Assembly: GCA_026416655.1 (NCBI GenBank)
Contig: JAOAES010000339.1
Coordinates: 1 to 23,366, forward strand
Reading direction: 5' to 3'
Length of the DNA: 23,366 bases
Source: Fimbriimonadales bacterium
GTDB taxonomy: Bacteria > Armatimonadota > Fimbriimonadia > Fimbriimonadales > GBS-DC
A model generated the notes under the pieces. The model worked only from the letters and a program-made list of their open reading frames with translations, ran no database searches and had not been told where the DNA came from. The stretch's first letter is position 1. Each line of letters begins with the position of its first letter. The position numbers and the translations under genes were made by a program. Positions 18,879 to 23,366 of the stretch are shown here, piece after piece.

Positions 18879-21800
18879 TTAAAGACGGGTCGTCTCTTCT
18901 TCCTTTTCGCGTTCAGGCGGCACGACAGCGGCTTGTTCCACGGGAACCGCCCTCCGTCCCCAGATGATGCGCCCCAGAAACCGTGTGAAGTCGTCCATCA
19001 CGGTGTAGGTGCAGGGGATAACAATCAGCGTGAGCAGCGTGCTGACTGTCAGACCGCCGATGATGACGATTCCCAACGGTGCGCGGAACTCGGAGCCGCG
19101 CCCCACCGCCAGCGCAATCGGAATCATCGCCAGCACCAGCGAGAGCGTGGTCATCAGGATTGGACGCAGGCGCGTCTCGCCCGATTCGATGAGCGCCTCG
19201 TCCCGCGATAAACCGCGCTCGCGCAGCGTGTTCGTGTAGTCCACCAGCAGGATGGCGTTCTTGCCCACGATGCCCACCAGCGCGATGATGCCAATCATCG
19301 AGATGATGTTCAGCTCGGAGCGGAACAGCACCAACGCCAGGAGTGCGCCCACCAACGCTTGCGGCTGGCTGAACATGATGATGAACGGGTAGAGCCAGTT
19401 CTCAAACAGGGCGACCATCAGCAGGTAGACCAGGATCAGCGCGAGCAGCAGAGCCTGCGCCATGTAGACGCCTTCGCGTGCCATCACTTCGTTCTCGCCG
19501 AACCATTGCGCCCGCACGCCGGGCGGGATGGCGTTCGCCTCACGCAGCTTGGCATCGATGACCTGACGCATGTTGCCCGATGTGTAGCCCGGCAGCAGGT
19601 TCGCCGTGACGGTAATCCTGCGCTGGCGGTCGGTGCGCTCGATTTTGGTAGGACCTTCACCCATCTGGATGCTGGCGACATCACGGAGGTAGACCGGCGC
19701 GCCCTGCACATACGCCACCACGAGGTCGTTCAGGTCGCTGAGGCGTTGGCGTTGGTCTTCGCGCAGGCGGATGCGTACATCGTATTCCTGTCCTGCCTCG
19801 CGATACTTGACGGTGGTATCGCCCTCGTAAGCGGTGCGCAGCGCGGCGGCGATTTCAGCCAGGCTCACGCCCAGTGTCGCTGCCTTCTCCCGATCCACGC
19901 GCACCTGCAACTCCGGCTTGCCTGCCGACCACGACAGGTCGGGGTCTTTGATGCCCGGTATCCCGGCGATAATGCGACGCACATTCTCGGCGGTCTCCAG
20001 CAGGGTCGCGGTGTCTTTCCCCACCAGCCCAATCTGGATAGGTGTGCCAAACCCGCCGCCGCGAAAACCGGAGACGACGTTGACCACTACCTGCGCGCCG
20101 GGTACTTCGCCGATTTTCTGGCGCAGGTCGGCAGCGACATCGATGTCGCGTCGCGTGCGCAACTGCTCATCGTGCTTGACCCAAAACAGCAAGCTGTCCA
20201 GCAGTGCTTTCTTCTCGTGCAGCGTGATTTGCATGCTGGCAAAGCGCGGACCGGTGTCGCCTGCGCCGAAGAAGCCCGAAGAGAGCCGCCCCAGGCGCGT
20301 GGAGACATACTTCACTTCGGGGATGGTCAGCGCGGCTTCCTCGATGCGTCGGGCGACGGCATCGGTCTGCGACAGCGCGGCGTCGGGCGGCATCTCGATA
20401 GTGACCTGAATCAGCCCCTGATCCTGCGACGGCGCGAAGCGGAAGGGCAGCAGCGGACTGCCCGCAACCGCCGAGCCGATAATCAACACGAAAGTCGCTA
20501 CCAGCGCGCCGTTCGCCGTTAGGATCACCAGCCAGCGATGGCGCAACGACCACGCCAACGCCCGTCGGTAGCCCGCCTTGAGCGCATTAATCTGGTTGTC
20601 AAACCACTTGAAGAAGCCCTTCGGCTCCTCCAACGCCTCGCCCCGCCGATAGAGTCGGCTCGCCAGCATTGGCGTCAGCGTGAACGACACAATCAGCGAG
20701 AACAGCACCGTGACGGCGACCGTAATCCCGAACGAGCGGAAGAACTGTCCCGTCACGCCGCCCATGAACGCTATCGGCAGGAACACCACCACATCCACGA
20801 AGGTAATCGTAATCGCCGCCAGCCCAATCTCGGTGCGCCCGTTGTAAGCGGCTTCCATCGGCTCCTCGCCCAGCGTCAGGTGGCGATAGATGTTCTCAAT
20901 CACCACTATTGCGTCGTCCACCAGCACGCCTACCGCCAGCGACAACGCCAGCATCGTCATAAAGTTAATCGTGAAGCCGAAGAAGTACATCGCGATGAAC
21001 GCCGCGAAGAAGCAGGTCGGGATCGCCAGCGAGACAATCAGCGCGCCACGCACGTTGTAAAGGAACAGGTAGATAATCAGCACTACCAACACAATCGCGA
21101 TGCCCAGCGCCATGCGCAGGTCGGTGAGGCTCTCTTTGACGGCGTCGGCTTCGTCCTGCGTGATGGTGAACTGCAGGTCGGGGTACTCCTGCTGAATACG
21201 CGCGATTTGCGCCTTGACGCCGTCGGAAACCTCAATCGCGTTGCCGTCGCTGGATTTCTGAATCACCAGCGTTACATCTTCCTTGCCGTTCACGCGGGTC
21301 AGCTCGGTGCGCTCTTCGACGGCATCGCGCACTTCGGCGACATCTTTGAGGCGGATGACGCTACCGCGCTGCGCGGGGTTGCGCGGGTTCTGCAGGTAGA
21401 GTTCGAGGTTGCGCAGTTCGTCGATGGAGCGGAACTCGCCCAGCAGGCGCACGCTGTAGTCGCGCTCACCTTCGGTGATGCGCCCTGCGGGCACATTCAA
21501 GTTCGCGCCCTGCAACGCCCGCACGATGGCGTTGATGGACAGCCCATAGGCGTTCAGGCGTTGCTTGTCGACGGCGACCTGAATCTCGCGCTTTTGCCCG
21601 CCCGCCACCGACACCGCCGCCACGCCGGGCACGCTCGCAAGGCGGTCTTTGATCACATTCTCCGCCAGATCGCGCAGCTCGTACGGCGGGCGATTGCCCG
21701 TGAGCGAGATATACATCGTGGGCTGCGACTGAGTGTCCAGTTTCAGCACAGTGGGGCGTTCCGCGCCTTCAGGCAGCTGCGCGATGGCTGTGTTAATCTT

Positions 21801-22130
21801 TGCCTGGACATCGATATACGCTTGTGCGATGTCCGTGCCGATGTTGAACTCCAGCACTACTTGCGAGAGGCTAAACTGCGAGGTGGAGCTTATCTGGCGC
21901 AGCCTCTCCACGCCCGCTACCGCGTCTTCAATCGGCTTGGTGATGAGCGTCTCCACCTCTTCGGGCGACGCACCAGGGTAGGTGGTGACGATGGTGATGA
22001 CGGGGAAATCCACCTTCGGCTGAAGTTCCACCTGCATTCTGCCGAGCGCGTAATAGCCCAGCACGAGAATAGCGACTACAAACACCCAGATGGTGACAGG
22101 TCGGTTCAGCGCAAGTCGGGTCATCCACAT
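18879..22130 (-). CDS. RND-family efflux transporter (AcrB/MdtB-like inner-membrane pump)
   Basis: A 1083-residue protein, somewhat longer than AcrB, with the standard layout. Membrane helix 1 is at about 13-30 and porter subdomains follow (PKVDFPVITIVTTYPGASPE near 38-57). Helices 2-6 carry the proton-relay pair D405-D406 in GVLVDDAIVVIEN. A second half has the matching K957 in GIVGKNAILLVDY and R about 990. The tail ends in a charged EREKEEETTRL stretch. It is of the HAE1 type that exports drugs, detergents or other amphiphiles using the proton gradient. ATG 22130 follows AGGAGGCAACCTT; a second in-frame ATG is two codons later. It starts 12 bases after the membrane-fusion protein stop, and its outer-membrane channel gene is not in the window. 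Confidence 0.97.
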   Translation of the reverse strand: MWMTRLALNRPVTIWVFVVAILVLGYYALGRMQVELQPKVDFPVITIVTTYPGASPEEVETLITKPIEDAVAGVERLRQISSTSQFSLSQVVLEFNIGTDIAQAYIDVQAKINTAIAQLPEGAERPTVLKLDTQSQPTMYISLTGNRPPYELRDLAENVIKDRLASVPGVAAVSVAGGQKREIQVAVDKQRLNAYGLSINAIVRALQGANLNVPAGRITEGERDYSVRLLGEFRSIDELRNLELYLQNPRNPAQRGSVIRLKDVAEVRDAVEERTELTRVNGKEDVTLVIQKSSDGNAIEVSDGVKAQIARIQQEYPDLQFTITQDEADAVKESLTDLRMALGIAIVLVVLIIYLFLYNVRGALIVSLAIPTCFFAAFIAMYFFGFTINFMTMLALSLAVGVLVDDAIVVIENIYRHLTLGEEPMEAAYNGRTEIGLAAITITFVDVVVFLPIAFMGGVTGQFFRSFGITVAVTVLFSLIVSFTLTPMLASRLYRRGEALEEPKGFFKWFDNQINALKAGYRRALAWSLRHRWLVILTANGALVATFVLIIGSAVAGSPLLPFRFAPSQDQGLIQVTIEMPPDAALSQTDAVARRIEEAALTIPEVKYVSTRLGRLSSGFFGAGDTGPRFASMQITLHEKKALLDSLLFWVKHDEQLRTRRDIDVAADLRQKIGEVPGAQVVVNVVSGFRGGGFGTPIQIGLVGKDTATLLETAENVRRIIAGIPGIKDPDLSWSAGKPELQVRVDREKAATLGVSLAEIAAALRTAYEGDTTVKYREAGQEYDVRIRLREDQRQRLSDLNDLVVAYVQGAPVYLRDVASIQMGEGPTKIERTDRQRRITVTANLLPGYTSGNMRQVIDAKLREANAIPPGVRAQWFGENEVMAREGVYMAQALLLALILVYLLMVALFENWLYPFIIMFSQPQALVGALLALVLFRSELNIISMIGIIALVGIVGKNAILLVDYTNTLRERGLSRDEALIESGETRLRPILMTTLSLVLAMIPIALAVGRGSEFRAPLGIVIIGGLTVSTLLTLIVIPCTYTVMDDFTRFLGRIIWGRRAVPVEQAAVVPPEREKEEETTRL

Positions 22131-22142
22131 AAGGTTGCCTCC

Positions 22143-23366
22143 TTACTCTTCAATTACTCGCACGGGCTGTCCATCGGAGAGCAGATCCTGCCCCCGCACC
22201 ACGACCTTCTCGCCGGGACGCACGCCTGTCGCGTAAATCACCTCTGTGTTTGTGGCGACAACCTTCAGCTCGCGCTGCTTGGCGACGCCGTTTTCCACCA
22301 CGAACACGCGCGTTGCGCCGCCTTTTTCAATCAGCGCGAGTTTGGGCGTGAGGGGCACATCTTTGTACTCGCGCAGGCGGATTTCGCCCCGCGCAAATAG
22401 CCCTGCCTTGAGGGGCAAGTCGGCAGGGTTAGTGAGGCTCACACGCAGACGCAGGTTGCGGGCTTGGTCAGCGACGGCGGGGTAGATGGCTTCCACGCGC
22501 CCTGCAAACACGCGATTGGGGAAGGCGTCCACGCGCGTCTCAACGGGCATGCCGACTTTGACATCGCGCAGCAGCACTTCGGGCAGCGTGGCTTCAAAGT
22601 AGAGGCGGTCAATCGTCACGATGCGGGCAATCGGCGTACCTGCGCCTGCCATTGAGCCGACCTCCACAAAGCGGTCTGCGATTACGCCGTCGAAGGGCGC
22701 GCGGATGACCGTGTCGGCGAGTTGCTGGCGCAGCAGGGCGACCTGGGCGCGGGCTTGCTGCAAGGCGGCGCGGGCAGCGTCCACACGCTGCTGAGCGAGT
22801 TCATCCTGCGCTTTGCCCAGCAGGGCTTGGCGGTAGGCTTCTTCCGCTTGGCGCACGGCTTGCTCGGCAGCTTCAATATCCTCGCGGCGCGCTCCCTCGC
22901 GCACGAGGCTAAGGGCTTCCTCCGCCTGACGCAATTGCGCCTGCGCGGCTTCAAACGCGGTCTTGGCAGAATCTAACTGCTGCTTGGGAATCGCGCCCTG
23001 CTGATAGAGTTGTTGCGCCCGTTCGTAGTTCGCTTTGGCGAGTTCGAAGTTCGCGCGGGCGGCGGCGACGGCTTGCTCGGCTTGCTGACGCTCTTGGGGG
23101 CGTGCGCCTGTTTGCAGGGCGCGCAGGCGGGCGCGGGCAGCTTCAAGGGCGGCTTTGGCAGCCTGAATCTGCGCGTCGGTTTGCGCAGGCTGCGTGCGAG
23201 CAGCGACTTCGGCTTGGCGCAGGTTCGCCTCCGCCGCGCGTACCGCCGACTCGGCTTGGCGCAGCTGCAGTTGCAGGTCGGTCGGGTCTTGGACAGCAAT
23301 CACCTCGCCTTTGCGCACGCGGTCGCCCTCGCGCACGCGCACCTCCACGATGCGCCCGCCCAGTTT
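22143..23366 (-). CDS. RND efflux membrane-fusion protein (5' end outside window)
   Basis: At least 407 residues; the frame is open to the right edge, so the N-terminal signal or anchor is missing. The first visible residues, KLGGRIVEVRVREGDRVRKG, are half of a biotinyl-lipoyl domain, completed later by DTVIRAPFDGVIADRFVEVG. Between them is a very long Ala/Gln/Glu-rich coiled-coil hairpin of about 190 residues, rich in QAE, AAR and RQA repeats, with turn-like GARPQER and GARREDIE breaks. Beta-barrel and membrane-proximal domains follow (LYFEATLPEVLLRDVKVGMP, GVRPGEKVVVRGQDLLSDGQ). It links the RND pump to the outer-membrane channel in the periplasm. The hairpin is longer than in AcrA, more like HlyD-type or MacA-like adaptors. 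Confidence 0.95.
   Translation of the reverse strand, partial: KLGGRIVEVRVREGDRVRKGEVIAVQDPTDLQLQLRQAESAVRAAEANLRQAEVAARTQPAQTDAQIQAAKAALEAARARLRALQTGARPQERQQAEQAVAAARANFELAKANYERAQQLYQQGAIPKQQLDSAKTAFEAAQAQLRQAEEALSLVREGARREDIEAAEQAVRQAEEAYRQALLGKAQDELAQQRVDAARAALQQARAQVALLRQQLADTVIRAPFDGVIADRFVEVGSMAGAGTPIARIVTIDRLYFEATLPEVLLRDVKVGMPVETRVDAFPNRVFAGRVEAIYPAVADQARNLRLRVSLTNPADLPLKAGLFARGEIRLREYKDVPLTPKLALIEKGGATRVFVVENGVAKQRELKVVATNTEVIYATGVRPGEKVVVRGQDLLSDGQPVRVIEE

Noticed and set aside
18627..19211. A 194-codon + strand frame covering the gap after etfA
   Set aside because: It runs through palindromic repeats and the terminator and then antisense to the RND gene; there is no ribosome site and no protein-like pattern.
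20538..22400. A 620-codon open frame on the + strand opposite the RND and adaptor genes
   Set aside because: It is antisense to well-defined RND motifs and its product is His/Gln/Arg-rich shadow sequence without domains; a high-GC artefact.
22700..23300. Apparent short tandem repeats in the right end of the window
   Set aside because: They are explained by Ala/Gln/Glu codons of the adaptor's coiled coil, not by a DNA repeat or CRISPR array.

Overview
The window reads as chromosomal DNA of a GC-rich diderm (two-membrane) bacterium. Support for two membranes comes from a heptose-phosphate adenylyltransferase, two exported proteins ending in the aromatic residue typical of outer-membrane beta-barrels, an RND efflux system and a lipoprotein signal. 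The mix of genes, intergenic palindromes and the GGTA-type -10 boxes would fit a lineage such as Armatimonadota. That placement is inference and nothing here proves it.

Layout, left to right. (1) 1-4017, + strand: the end of a hybrid-kinase-type receiver domain, a solitary BglII-like restriction endonuclease gene, gatC and gatA separated by a palindromic repeat, a glutaminyl cyclase lipoprotein and a stand-alone HldE-C/RfaE2 enzyme. (2) 4018-7946, + strand: a secreted protein of unknown function overlapping a ~980-residue outer-membrane barrel whose 5' end has been invaded by an intergenic repeat. (3) 7970-10010, - strand: a CPBP membrane protease, tRNA-Ser(GCU) with a perfect consensus promoter, and a small Gly/Pro/Ala-rich membrane protein with its own promoter and terminator. 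(4) 10011-11133: a structured intergenic stretch, a possible 22-codon ORF and a ChaN-like protein. (5) 11228-13246, - strand: a single-domain response regulator overlapped by a tiny membrane protein, then purA behind a 13-bp perfect hairpin. (6) 13337-16802: a succinate-semialdehyde-type dehydrogenase and a TraF/FadL-type outer-membrane protein in one - strand unit, divergent from a PchR-like AraC regulator. (7) 16860-18617: etfB-etfA. (8) 18618-23366: a palindrome-rich gap, then a terminator and an RND transporter/membrane-fusion protein operon on the - strand, truncated by the window end.

Most genes are housekeeping or envelope functions: glutamyl-tRNA amidation, purine synthesis, electron transfer, heptose activation and efflux. 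The features most worth a second look are the solitary BglII-type nuclease, a recurrent GGTAYNNT promoter box that separates apparently leaderless genes from Shine-Dalgarno genes, the repeat that now forms the N-terminus of a large barrel, and the hairpin ahead of purA. No CRISPR array, transposase, phage module or obvious multi-gene defence system was seen.
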